A DNA stretch of 11,145 bases from Pirellulales bacterium. GTDB taxonomy: Bacteria; Planctomycetota; Planctomycetia; Pirellulales; JAICIG01. Shown in pieces: positions 1 to 7,264 of the stretch. The stretch is from NCBI GenBank assembly GCA_025924495.1, contig JAICIG010000269.1, positions 1 through 11,145 of the forward strand, in the 5' to 3' direction. The position numbers and the translations under genes are program-made. How positions within the stretch are numbered: position 1 is the stretch's first letter; every line of letters starts with the position of its first letter. The notes under the pieces were generated by a model that saw only the letters and a program-made list of their open reading frames with translations, made no database searches and had not been told where the DNA came from.

Positions 1-1177
1 GCTGCTTCAAGTCCGCCAGTAGTGCAGCGATCGGTTGATCGGTCTCTTTACAATGCAGCTCGTGGTTCTTATTGACGTCGCCATGGGCATCCCAATTCTC
101 GTCGCTATGCCCGCCGCCCGAGTAAACTTGCACGAACCGCACGCCTCGCTCCACGAGTCGCCGGGCCATCAAGCACCGCGTGCCAAAGCGCTCGGTCTGC
201 GGATCGTCGAGGCCATAAAGTGTGCGCGTCGCGGCGGTCTCTCGCCCCAGATCGACGGCGTCGGGCGCTTCTGCCTGCATGCGAAAGGCCAGTTCGTAGG
301 TATCGAGCCGCGCTGCCAACTCCGACTCGCGCGGGAGGGAGTCCGGCTGCAATTCGCTCAGGTTTCGGAGCAAATCGAGTTCTCCGCGCTGCTGGGCCCG
401 CGTGATGCGAGCGGGCGGCTTCAGGTCGATCAGCGGATCGCCTTGCGTGCGGAACTGCGTGCCTTGATACGCAGCCGGCATGAAGCCCGCACTCCAATTC
501 GGCGCCCCGCCGATCGGCCCGCCGCGATGGTCGAGAAACACGACATAGGCCGGCAAGTCCTGGTTCACGGTCCCCAAGCCATAGGTCACCCACGACCCAA
601 GGCTGGGAAATCCTTGGCGGATGAAACCGGTGTTCATCTGCAACAATCCCGATCCGTGGGCGAAACTATCTGCGTGACACGAACGGATCACGGCTATTTC
701 ATCCGCCCTGTGCGAAAGGTGCGGAAAAAGATCGGAAATCTCCAGGCCAGACTGGCCGCACTTGTAGAAGGTTCGCGAACTGGCCAGCAACGCGCCTGGG
801 TTGCGGACTTTGAACAGCGGGTCTTGCTCGAGATTGGGAATCGGCTGACCGTGATGTTTGACCAGGGCCGGCTTCGGATCGAATAAATCGACCTGGCTGG
901 GTCCTCCATACATAAACAGGAAGATACACGACTTCGCCTTGGGGGCGAAATGCGGCGGCTTCGGCGACAGTGGCGACAAGGCCGACGCTGATTCCGCGCC
1001 GCAAGCGCGAGACTCAAAAAATCCGTCGCCCGCCAGAAGCCAGGTGAGAGCTGCGCCTGCCAGCCCGCTGCCCGCCTGCCACAGGAAGTCGCGGCGAGCG
1101 AGCGCAGAACTCGGAGCGCCGAGCGCGGAGCGGTTCCAACTCCGGCCACAAACGTCATGATCCATTAGCTTCCGCAT
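1..1177 (-). CDS. DUF1501 family protein, Tat signal, C-terminus cut by window edge
   Basis: This frame is open from the ATG at 1177 to base 1, giving 392 residues, with the C-terminus outside the window. DUF1501 proteins belong to the alkaline phosphatase/sulfatase-like superfamily and are abundant in planctomycetes; their biochemical function is not firmly established. Residues 28-29 are the arginine pair of a Tat signal (ARRDFLW) followed by a hydrophobic segment to about residue 50. The family's N-terminal motif is GGPSQVDLFDPKP at 91-103, and NWDAH lies at 361-365. The later GEFGRTP-type motif would fall past the edge, so perhaps 80-100 residues are missing. The start is chosen because GAGGAG (1186-1191) lies 8 bases upstream; an in-frame ATG at 1165 is the alternative. 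It begins 32 bases after the DUF1549/DUF1553 gene on the same strand, the usual planctomycete pair and probably one operon. Family assignment is firm; function is open. Confidence 0.93.
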   Translation of the reverse strand, partial: MRKLMDHDVCGRSWNRSALGAPSSALARRDFLWQAGSGLAGAALTWLLAGDGFFESRACGAESASALSPLSPKPPHFAPKAKSCIFLFMYGGPSQVDLFDPKPALVKHHGQPIPNLEQDPLFKVRNPGALLASSRTFYKCGQSGLEISDLFPHLSHRADEIAVIRSCHADSFAHGSGLLQMNTGFIRQGFPSLGSWVTYGLGTVNQDLPAYVVFLDHRGGPIGGAPNWSAGFMPAAYQGTQFRTQGDPLIDLKPPARITRAQQRGELDLLRNLSELQPDSLPRESELAARLDTYELAFRMQAEAPDAVDLGRETAATRTLYGLDDPQTERFGTRCLMARRLVERGVRFVQVYSGGGHSDENWDAHGDVNKNHELHCKETDQPIAALLADLKQ

Positions 1178-1185
1178 TTACATTT

Positions 1186-1191
1186 CTCCTC
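1186..1191 (-). promoter_or_regulatory. Ribosome binding site of the truncated DUF1501 gene
   Basis: On the minus strand GAGGAG ends 8 bases before the ATG at 1177. It decides between that ATG and the in-frame ATG four codons later (1165), which lacks a site at good spacing. Confidence 0.6.
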
Positions 1192-1209
1192 AGCTCCGCG
1201 GTCCGAGTT

Positions 1210-3960
1210 CTATTTCTGATAGGCAAACTCGTTCGTATTCAAGAGCACCAGGCAAAAGGCCTCGAGAGCTCGCTCTGCGGCGCTGACCTCGTCGCGGGAA
1301 GCATCATTCGCGTCACGGCGAATTTGCTCTGCTTGCCTGCCGAGGAAATCAAGCACCGCCGCCCGCTCGGCGTCACTGGGCGGGCGAGCGAGTGCCAGCA
1401 AGTAGGCGCGCTCGATCCTTTCTGGCGTATCGGCGACTTCGGCAATCAACCGTTTGGCAAACTGCCGTGCGTTCTCCTGCATGAAGTCGCCGTTGAGTAG
1501 AGTCAATGCCTGAGGCGCTACCGTCGAAACCTGCCGCTGCTCGCAACTGCTGTTAGTGTCGGGAAAGTCGAGCACTTCCAGCTCCGGCAGTGGCAAGGTG
1601 CGTTTGACGAAGACGTACACCGAGCGCCGCGCCGCCTGTTCGGGCGTCGACTTACCCCAGCCATTGCCTGGCCGCGATTGGCTGGCCAGCACGCCGGGCG
1701 AGATGACAGGGTAAACGCTTTCTCCCCCGCGCTGGCGATTCAGCAGACCGCTGGTCGAGAGCACCGCGTCGCGGATCGCTTCCGCTTCGAGTCGCCGCGG
1801 CGCAAAATGCCACAACAAATCGCAATTCGGATCTTTGTCCTCCGCTGCTTCATTTGGCGCGGCGGACATTTGATAAGCGTTGGAAAGCAAGATCAAACGA
1901 TGCAGATGCTTGACGCTCCAGCCTCGCGCGACGAACTCGCTGGCCAGCCAATCAAGCAGCTCCGGATGTGTCGGCGCTTCGCCCATCAGGCCAAAATCAT
2001 TTTCGCTGCCGACTAGCCCATCGCCGAAATGATGCTGCCAGACTCGATTCGCCATGACTCGCGCCGTAAGGGGATTGTCGGCACAAGCGAGCCAATCAGC
2101 GAGTTGCCGCCGTCGTCCGCTGCTATGGCCGGTTGGCATAGGGGGAGGCAAAGGTCCGCTAACGAGGATTGCCGGCGCTCCGGGTCCTACCTCGGCCCGC
2201 TGATCTCGCGGGTCTCCACGATGAAAAACGTGCGTCGCAGAGAGATTGGCAGTCGTCTCCGTCCAGATATAAGCCTTCGTTGGTTCGGCAGGACGCTGGG
2301 CTTCGATATCTTCAATTTGACGCCGTAAACCTTCGACATTCGCCTGCTCTTCGACAGACGCTGCTTTCATAATCAGCTGGCGGAGCTGCGAGCGATGTTT
2401 CTTGACCAGCGAGTGTTGCTGTTTGCTGCGGCTCTCGGGCGCCGCGAGAAATGCGGCGAGAGCGTCCGGCGGCAAGGGCGACTCGTCCGTCGCACTCGTC
2501 ATGGGGTCGCCAGCGTCAATGCCCACATCAATGTATTGACCGCCGGTCGTTTGATGACAATGAACGGCCAACACATTGTCGCCCGGCTTGAGCGCCGCCA
2601 GCGCCGCCGCTGAGATCGGCAAGGCCTGGTAGTCGACCAGAAAGCCCCCGACCTGCGCCGCAAGAATGCCGTTGAGATAGATTTCCGCCTCGTCGTCGTG
2701 ATGGATCAGCAAACGCAATTTCGCGAGTTGCTCGGGCGAGAGCGAATCGTCGGAGAGCTCGAAATGGCGTCGCAGCCAGATGTGCTCGCGATCCCAAATG
2801 GTTCGCACGAAGGTTCCTGGCGTGCCTTTTGTACCGAAGCCTCCTGGGCCCTTTTGCCAGCCGCTGTCGTCGTAAAGCGGCGTAAACCAATCATCGCCGG
2901 GCTCGACGACCGTGTAATGCCAATTCTGCGGTTCCCAGCGCGAAGTTGCTGCAAGCGGCGTTGGCGGCGGTGGCAACACGCCGGCTGCGGTCAAACGACG
3001 ACAGATGTCTACCTCGCTCTCGTTCTCCAGTTTCCGCAACGCGGTTAGTTGCGTTTCAAGACGTTCGACGACGCCGCGATAGGCTGCCAACTCGTCGGCC
3101 GTGCCCACGTGACAGTCGAGATCCGCGCGGCCGTCCTGCGGGCGCTTCAGGGGTTCGAAGACGGCGAGCAATCGCGAATAATCTCGCTGCGAAAACATCT
3201 CGAACTTATGATCGTGGCAGCGCGCGCAGCGCACCGTCTGCGACATGAACACGGCCGTCGTCGCGCCAACGAGATCGTCGAGTTGATCGTAACGATCAAC
3301 CAGCGGATCGGCGGGTTCGTCGTCCCAGGGCCCAAGCCGCAAAAACGTCGTGGCGATTTGCCTCTCGGCATTCGAGTCCGGCAGCTCGTCGCCTGCCAAT
3401 TGCTCGCGAATGAACTGATCGTACGGCATGTCGCGATTGAAGGCTTCGATCACCCAATCGCGGTATCGCCAGACGCTCGGCTTGGCGCCGTCTCGCTCGT
3501 AACCGTTCGATTCCGCGTACCGTACGACATCGAGCCAGTGGCGGCCCCACCGCTCTCCGTACTCCGGCCGAGCGAGCAATTCGTCAACCAGTCGGGCATA
3601 AGCATCGGGCCGGAGATCAGACAAAAACCGTTGTTGCTCTTCCAACGCCGGCGGCAGCCCGATCAGGTCGAAGTAAACTCTTCGCAATAAGCTGCGACGA
3701 TCAGCCGGCGGGGCCGGCTCTAATTCGGCGTGCTCTAATTCCGTGAGCACAAAAGCATCAATCGGATTTCTCGCCCAGGCAATATCAACCACCGCCGGCG
3801 GTTCGCAGCGGCGAACCGGCTTATATGCCCAGTGGTCAAGTTCTGCGGGCGAGAATTGGAAGCGGCCGTAGGGTTCGTCGCCCAGGCAAGCTACAGTTCC
3901 CCAGGCGGCAACCGCAATCAGGCAACAGGCTGATAGCGACCTCGCGCACGCGCGATTCAT
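1210..3960 (-). CDS. Exported DUF1549/DUF1553 protein (PSD1 type) with internal jelly-roll domain
   Basis: 916 residues. DUF1549 and DUF1553 proteins are a large planctomycete family, often carrying an N-terminal cytochrome-like domain and paired with DUF1501; their molecular role is unproven. A signal peptide or lipobox-like stretch covers residues 1-27 (hydrophobic 11-26, Cys25). DUF1549 spans about 62-270 and holds the family motif CARCHDHKF at 245-253, which includes a CXXCH of the kind that binds heme c. A galactose-binding-like beta domain follows (about 341-485), then a helical, charged stretch (about 505-558), then DUF1553 (about 615-890; LTARVMANRVWQHHFG at 631-646). The usual N-terminal cytochrome domain is absent. 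The open frame continues up to 4056, but the ATG at 3960 is preferred: it begins the signal peptide and has GAGGA (3971-3975) 10 bases upstream. It lies 96 bases after the TIM-barrel gene and 32 before a DUF1501 gene. Family is certain; heme binding is inference. Confidence 0.93.
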   Translation of the reverse strand: MNRACARSLSACCLIAVAAWGTVACLGDEPYGRFQFSPAELDHWAYKPVRRCEPPAVVDIAWARNPIDAFVLTELEHAELEPAPPADRRSLLRRVYFDLIGLPPALEEQQRFLSDLRPDAYARLVDELLARPEYGERWGRHWLDVVRYAESNGYERDGAKPSVWRYRDWVIEAFNRDMPYDQFIREQLAGDELPDSNAERQIATTFLRLGPWDDEPADPLVDRYDQLDDLVGATTAVFMSQTVRCARCHDHKFEMFSQRDYSRLLAVFEPLKRPQDGRADLDCHVGTADELAAYRGVVERLETQLTALRKLENESEVDICRRLTAAGVLPPPPTPLAATSRWEPQNWHYTVVEPGDDWFTPLYDDSGWQKGPGGFGTKGTPGTFVRTIWDREHIWLRRHFELSDDSLSPEQLAKLRLLIHHDDEAEIYLNGILAAQVGGFLVDYQALPISAAALAALKPGDNVLAVHCHQTTGGQYIDVGIDAGDPMTSATDESPLPPDALAAFLAAPESRSKQQHSLVKKHRSQLRQLIMKAASVEEQANVEGLRRQIEDIEAQRPAEPTKAYIWTETTANLSATHVFHRGDPRDQRAEVGPGAPAILVSGPLPPPMPTGHSSGRRRQLADWLACADNPLTARVMANRVWQHHFGDGLVGSENDFGLMGEAPTHPELLDWLASEFVARGWSVKHLHRLILLSNAYQMSAAPNEAAEDKDPNCDLLWHFAPRRLEAEAIRDAVLSTSGLLNRQRGGESVYPVISPGVLASQSRPGNGWGKSTPEQAARRSVYVFVKRTLPLPELEVLDFPDTNSSCEQRQVSTVAPQALTLLNGDFMQENARQFAKRLIAEVADTPERIERAYLLALARPPSDAERAAVLDFLGRQAEQIRRDANDASRDEVSAAERALEAFCLVLLNTNEFAYQK
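2506..2940 (-). other. Galactose-binding-like (jelly-roll) domain inserted between DUF1549 and DUF1553
   Basis: This segment encodes about residues 341-485 of the DUF1549/DUF1553 protein. It has the look of a beta-galactosidase-type jelly roll: paired W...DD.W...G.GGFG near the start (residues 357-376), then IWLRRHFEL (394-402), LLIHHDDEAEIYLNG (417-431) and LKPGDNVLAVHCHQ (457-470). The DDEAEIYLNG and GDNVLAVH strands are typical of glycosidase-associated carbohydrate-binding sandwiches. Carbohydrate binding is inferred from the fold; the ligand is unknown. Confidence 0.7.
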
Positions 3961-4056
3961 GACTTGGCAATCCTCGACTGCGTAAAACGACCACGAACCG
4001 GCGCGGCGGTAAACGCTTGGGAAGACCAGTTTCCGAACGGTTTCAGGATAACACAA

Positions 4057-4998
4057 TTACCCGGTAAATGCTTCCCGCAGCAGCGACAGGCTCTTCGGCA
4101 CGGCCGTCTCAGGATCCTCCTTGCCTTCAAACTCCAGAGAGACATAGCCGCGGTAATCATGTTTACGCATGATCGCGGCGATCCGCGTATAATCGAGATC
4201 GAGCGAATACCATTCGCCGCCGCCATAATAAGTCTTGGCTTGCAACAATATGGCATGCGGCGCAAGCTGATCCAGTCGCTCGTAAGGGTCCTCTAAGAAA
4301 TTGCCGGTGTCGAGCGTGACTTGCAGCCAAGGAGAATCGATGGCCTGAACGACGCGCAATACGCCCTCGGGCGTGCGTCCGAGACCCCAGTGGTTTTCCA
4401 GCCCCAGCAGTACGCCGCATTCTTCGGCCTTGGGCAGACACTTTTCCAGACCGTCAATCACCCAGCCAAAGCCGTCATCGTCGGTGTAGCCTTCCAGCCG
4501 CGGCTCGATGCCGCGATTTTTCATCAACTCATCGAACGACTTCGACGTCCCCCAGCGGCCCGTGTTGACTCGCATCGTCGGAATGCCTAGCCGGTAGGCC
4601 AGCTCGATGCAATGAATCGTATGGTCGATATTCTGTTGCCGTTTCTCTCGTTCTGGAAAAAGAAAGCTCTGGTGGGTTGAGAAACCGCACAGATCGAGGC
4701 CATTGACGAATGCCTGCCGCTTAAGACGCTGCAGATAACCGTTCGACTCGTCAGTCATTTGCACATGCAGGATTTCGACGCCGTCAAAGCCCATCGCCGC
4801 CGCCTTGTCCAGGCAGATCTCGATCGGCGTCTTTTCCTCGCGGAAATGCCAGAACGAATATGTCGAAACCGCGATCCGGTTACGCGGCGCCGGTTGTTTA
4901 TTCCCGGCTTCCGCCGCGTCCGCTGCTGCTGCGAGCGAGCTGGCGCCCGCGAGTCCGACGGCAGCGCCATGCAGAAAACCGCGTCGATCGACCAACAT
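4057..4998 (-). CDS. Tat-exported sugar phosphate isomerase/epimerase-like TIM-barrel protein
   Basis: 313 residues of the xylose-isomerase-like TIM-barrel superfamily (AP_endonuc_2 type), whose members isomerise or epimerise sugars, or act on related polyols, using a divalent metal. A Tat signal opens the protein (VDRRGFLHGAAVGLAGA, residues 3-19, Ala-rich to about 30). The barrel begins at RIAVSTYSFW (41-50). Candidate metal ligands are E201 (LGLENHWG), D230 (TLDTGNF) and E289 (SLEFEG); Q253 (LLQAKTYYGGG) stands where a His is usual. The open frame runs on to 5229, but the extra 77 residues look non-coding and would bury the signal peptide. The ATG at 4998 has GGAAGG (5006-5011) 7 bases upstream. 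It is the first gene of the left minus-strand run, 96 bases before the DUF1549/DUF1553 gene. Export of such a fold is common in planctomycetes. Substrate is unknown, and the product is unlikely to act on phosphosugars outside the cytoplasm. Confidence 0.9.
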   Translation of the reverse strand: MLVDRRGFLHGAAVGLAGASSLAAAADAAEAGNKQPAPRNRIAVSTYSFWHFREEKTPIEICLDKAAAMGFDGVEILHVQMTDESNGYLQRLKRQAFVNGLDLCGFSTHQSFLFPEREKRQQNIDHTIHCIELAYRLGIPTMRVNTGRWGTSKSFDELMKNRGIEPRLEGYTDDDGFGWVIDGLEKCLPKAEECGVLLGLENHWGLGRTPEGVLRVVQAIDSPWLQVTLDTGNFLEDPYERLDQLAPHAILLQAKTYYGGGEWYSLDLDYTRIAAIMRKHDYRGYVSLEFEGKEDPETAVPKSLSLLREAFTG

Positions 4999-5005
4999 CG
5001 CCGCA

Positions 5006-5011
5006 CCTTCC
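5006..5011 (-). promoter_or_regulatory. Ribosome binding site that sets the TIM-barrel start
   Basis: On the minus strand GGAAGG, within AAGGGAAGG (5006-5014), lies 7 bases before the ATG at 4998. It supports the short start that begins with the Tat signal over the longer open frame to 5229. Confidence 0.55.
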
Positions 5012-5196
5012 CTTCTTGACTTGCCGGCGCTTGCCAATTGTGTCTTGGGCCGCCATTGATCCCATGCGGGGAGCGGTGGTATCGAACGCGTTTTTACGGC
5101 GCGATCGGACGACACCCTCTGACTTAGGGCGGAAAACGCCTCACGGGAAGCGTTCTGCGAGATCAAAGATACCAACCGCCAGAGCGCCAACCAACC

Positions 5197-5208
5197 AAAT
5201 TCGAATTT
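5197..5208. repeat. 12-bp perfect palindrome, possible operator
   Basis: AAATTCGAATTT reads the same on both strands. It is AT-rich in a GC-rich context and sits in the divergent promoter region about 200 bases upstream of the TIM-barrel start and 240 upstream of motA. A role as a regulator-binding site is inference. Confidence 0.4.
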
Positions 5209-5217
5209 CGTCAGAAT

Positions 5218-5254
5218 GAAGAGCGCCAACGTCTAAGTATCGCCAGCGCTCTTC
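5218..5254. repeat. 9-bp perfect inverted repeat with 19-base loop
   Basis: GAAGAGCGC (5218-5226) is the exact reverse complement of GCGCTCTTC (5246-5254). No T-run follows on either strand, so a classical intrinsic terminator is unlikely. It may be an operator or a hairpin in an untranslated leader of motA or of the TIM-barrel gene. It starts 9 bases after the palindrome at 5197-5208. Confidence 0.4.
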
Positions 5255-5445
5255 GCCAGACTGTTCGGACGGCCGCGCGCCGGCGCATTCGCTACCGTCG
5301 GAAACTCCGGCAGATTCGCCGCCGTCGCGCTAAGCTTTCGCGTGCTACATATCCATAGAAACGTGCAGCGGCTTGTCAAATCCTGGGTACGCTCCGACGC
5401 CGCAGCACACGATGCAAGTAGAAACTGATTTAACACGGGTCGCAC

Positions 5446-6306
5446 ATGATCGTCATTGCGGGCTGCGTCGTCGTCCTCGGCTGTGTGCTGGCTGGATTCG
5501 TCTGGTCCGGCGGCCATGTTGGCGCGCTGATTCATCCGGCCGAGGTCGTCACGATTGGCGGCGCCGCGCTGGGGGCCCTGATGACGATGTCGCCCAAGAA
5601 AGTGCTGGGCGATCTGATGCGCGGCGTCGTCCAAGCGGTGAAGGGCTCGCCCTTTAACAAAAGAACGTACAGCGATATGTTCGCGCTGCTCTACGACCTG
5701 CTTTCCCTGGCGCGGCGCGACGGCATGTTGGGGTTGGAATCGCACATCTCTGAGCCTCACCAAAGTCCGATCTTCAATAAGTATCCTGCTATCGCCAAGA
5801 ATCATCACGTTGTCGAGTTCATTTGCGGCGCATTTTCGCCGGTGATCGAGGGCACCGCCAACGCCGAGCAGTTGGCGACGCTGTTGGAAATCGATCTTAA
5901 AGTGCTCGAGGAAGAACACCATGCCCCCGTGGGCGTGTTGGCGAAAACGGCCGATGCCTTGCCGGGGTTCGGCATCGTGGCCGCAGTGCTCGGCATCGTG
6001 ATCACGATGGGCGCAATCGACGGCCCGGTGGAAGAAATCGGCCACAAGGTAGGCGCCGCGCTGGTAGGCACCTTCCTGGGCATACTGGCGTCGTACGGCT
6101 TTTTCGGGCCGCTTGTCGGACGCATGGAGTTTTTGGGGGCCGCCGAAACAACCTTCTTCCGCAGCATCTCCTCGGCAATTCTGGGCTTCGTCAATAATCT
6201 GCCTCCCAAGGTGGCGATCGAACAAGCGCGACGCGGAGTAGGAAGCGACGTGCGTCCCAGTCGGCAGGAACTGGAAGAGCTCTTCAAGAGCGCGGAGCCG
6301 GCATAA
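5446..6306 (+). CDS. motA: Flagellar motor stator protein MotA
   Basis: 286 residues, close to Escherichia coli MotA (295) and collinear with it. MotA forms a membrane ring around MotB; ion flow through the complex drives flagellar rotation. The N-terminus begins directly with a transmembrane helix (2-20), and a second helix covers about 30-48. The cytoplasmic loop carries R90 and E98 (LARRDGMLGLE), the positions known in E. coli to contact the rotor protein FliG. The last two helices (about 170-190 and 202-225) hold P173 (ALPGFGIVAAVLGIV) and P222, the two functionally important prolines, at identical numbers. The end of the family is recognisable in LPPKVAIEQARR (252-263) and in the ELEELF tail. 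No good ribosome site precedes the ATG, and upstream in-frame alternatives are lacking. Tandem stops (TAATGA, 6304-6309) close the gene, 48 bases before motB. The coupling ion cannot be told. Assignment is firm. Confidence 0.97.
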   Translation: MIVIAGCVVVLGCVLAGFVWSGGHVGALIHPAEVVTIGGAALGALMTMSPKKVLGDLMRGVVQAVKGSPFNKRTYSDMFALLYDLLSLARRDGMLGLESHISEPHQSPIFNKYPAIAKNHHVVEFICGAFSPVIEGTANAEQLATLLEIDLKVLEEEHHAPVGVLAKTADALPGFGIVAAVLGIVITMGAIDGPVEEIGHKVGAALVGTFLGILASYGFFGPLVGRMEFLGAAETTFFRSISSAILGFVNNLPPKVAIEQARRGVGSDVRPSRQELEELFKSAEPA

Positions 6307-6340
6307 TGAGTCAGCGCACCATGAACGGATCGCAACCGCC

Positions 6341-6346
6341 GAGGGA
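6341..6346 (+). promoter_or_regulatory. Ribosome binding site of motB
   Basis: GAGGGA ends 8 bases before the motB ATG at 6355. An earlier ATG at 6321 is out of frame with motB. Confidence 0.55.
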
Positions 6347-6354
6347 CTCCTTCC

Positions 6355-7098
6355 ATGGCTGGTAAAGGCGGCGGCGCTTGGAAAGTAGCCTATGCGGACT
6401 TTGTGACCGCGATGATGGCCTTTTTTCTGGTCATGTGGATCGTGGCCCAGAATAAACCAGTGCGCGAAGCGGTGGCCCAGTACTTCAAGCACCCTTTGGC
6501 CTCGGCCGGTCCGCCTTCAGGGCCGCCCGCGCGGATCGCGCTGGAAGGCGGGTTGCCTAATTTCCGCTCGATAGCGCCTGCTCAGCGCGGACACGGACGC
6601 TCGTTGTCCGAAACGGACGATGATGCGTCGGCCCACGGCGCCTCAAAAGCGTTCGGGCCGATGCTGCCGGCGCACGACAAGAACGCTTCACGGACGGGTG
6701 CACTTATCCAGTTCGCCGAAGACTCCGCCGAGCTCGACGAACAAGCCGGAGAGCATCTGCAGGCGATGATTCCTGGATTGCTAGGCAAACCGAACCGGAT
6801 TGAAATTCGCGGCCATGCCACCGGACGGCCCTTGCCCGCCGGCAGCCGTTACGCCGACGCCTGGCAACTTTCCTACGCACGCTCTGTGGCGACGATGAAG
6901 TTCTTTGTCGAGCATGGAATCGAGCCCAACCGCATCCGGCTCAGCCAAGGCGGCGCTTTCGAACCGCAAGGCAAACCGGACGAAGTCGACTGGGCTGCCC
7001 AGAATTCTCGCGTCGAAGTTTATATCTTGAGCGAGTTCGTGCAAACGGCCCCGCACGCGCCTTCGGAGCAAGCTGCCCTGGAATCCAACGGCAATTGA
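6355..7098 (+). CDS. motB: Flagellar motor stator protein MotB
   Basis: 247 residues, shorter than E. coli MotB (308). MotB is the ion-carrying, peptidoglycan-anchored partner of MotA. The cytoplasmic N-terminus is very short; the single transmembrane helix (about 11-31, WKVAYADFVTAMMAFFLVMW) contains D15, which matches the essential ion-binding Asp32 of E. coli. The plug-like segment (NKPVREAVAQYFKHP, 33-47) follows, then a low-complexity linker to about 110, then the OmpA/Pal-like domain (about 116-226). In that domain the usual GHTD motif reads GHAT (153-156), so the Asp that normally contacts the peptide of peptidoglycan is missing, while R176 (QLSYARSVA) and the NSRVEV end (217-222) are kept. 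It follows motA by 48 bases and is certainly co-transcribed in pattern. No other flagellar gene is visible. Ion type (proton or sodium) is not decided. Confidence 0.96.
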   Translation: MAGKGGGAWKVAYADFVTAMMAFFLVMWIVAQNKPVREAVAQYFKHPLASAGPPSGPPARIALEGGLPNFRSIAPAQRGHGRSLSETDDDASAHGASKAFGPMLPAHDKNASRTGALIQFAEDSAELDEQAGEHLQAMIPGLLGKPNRIEIRGHATGRPLPAGSRYADAWQLSYARSVATMKFFVEHGIEPNRIRLSQGGAFEPQGKPDEVDWAAQNSRVEVYILSEFVQTAPHAPSEQAALESNGN

Positions 7099-7222
7099 CG
7101 ATTGGGTTAAGTGCGGGCTAGTTCTATACGACTCTGCGACTTGAGCGCCCCTTGTTTGCTGCGGAAATGTCGTCGCGCCAGAGTAGCAGCCAATTGAGAC
7201 CCGTGTGCAACGAGTCTTTAGA

Positions 7223-7243
7223 CCATCGGATGCCATATGATGG
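7223..7243. repeat. Imperfect 21-base palindrome in the convergent intergenic gap
   Basis: Between the converging ends of motB (7098) and the DUF1501 gene (7265), 8 of 10 base pairs match around a central C (arms CCATCGGATG and CATATGATGG). The arms leave no room for a loop, so it is more like a protein-binding site than a terminator. The rest of the 166-base gap shows no strong hairpin with a T-run. Chance is a real possibility. Confidence 0.25.
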
Positions 7244-7264
7244 ACGGGGCGTAGAGGCGGTTGC

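Larger units (their letters stand above)
4999..5445. other. Divergent intergenic region between the TIM-barrel gene and motA
   Basis: These 447 bases lack a convincing gene. The promoters of the left minus-strand run and of motAB should lie here, since the two units are transcribed away from each other. The open frames across it (a 77-residue upstream extension of the TIM-barrel gene, and plus-strand frames) have compositions unlike real proteins and no recognisable domain. The region holds a 12-bp palindrome (5197-5208) and a 9-bp inverted repeat (5218-5254). I found no clear sigma-70 (-35/-10), sigma-54 or FliA-type promoter match; only weak AT-rich patches occur around 5186-5210 and 5343-5362. 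Confidence 0.5.

Noticed and set aside
35..886. 283-codon plus-strand open frame at the left end
   Set aside because: It lies opposite the DUF1501 gene, whose frame carries the family motifs; the plus-strand translation has no recognisable feature.
3049..3690. 213-codon plus-strand open frame within the DUF1549 region
   Set aside because: Antisense to the conserved DUF1549 segment including the CXXCH motif; no domain and no ribosome site.
3717..3741. Direct repeat of GCTCTAATTC
   Set aside because: It lies inside the DUF1549/DUF1553 coding sequence and simply encodes a repeated Glu-Leu-Glu stretch; no sign of a mobile or regulatory element.
3961..4056. 32-residue N-terminal extension of the DUF1549/DUF1553 protein
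   Set aside because: The signal peptide begins at the ATG at 3960 with GAGGA 10 bases upstream; the extension reads like intergenic sequence.
4999..5229. 77-residue N-terminal extension of the TIM-barrel protein
   Set aside because: It would place the Tat signal internally; the internal ATG at 4998 has a Shine-Dalgarno-like site at proper spacing, and the extension has no family similarity that I can see.
5346..5364. TAAGCTTT followed 11 bases later by TATCCATA, considered as a FliA-type promoter for motA
   Set aside because: The first box resembles the FliA -35, but the second box does not fit GCCGATAA, so the match is not better than chance.
5233..6492. 419-codon minus-strand open frame opposite motA and motB
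   Set aside because: It is antisense to two unmistakable genes, its translation is rich in His, Arg and Gln without a domain, and long antisense frames are common in GC-rich DNA.
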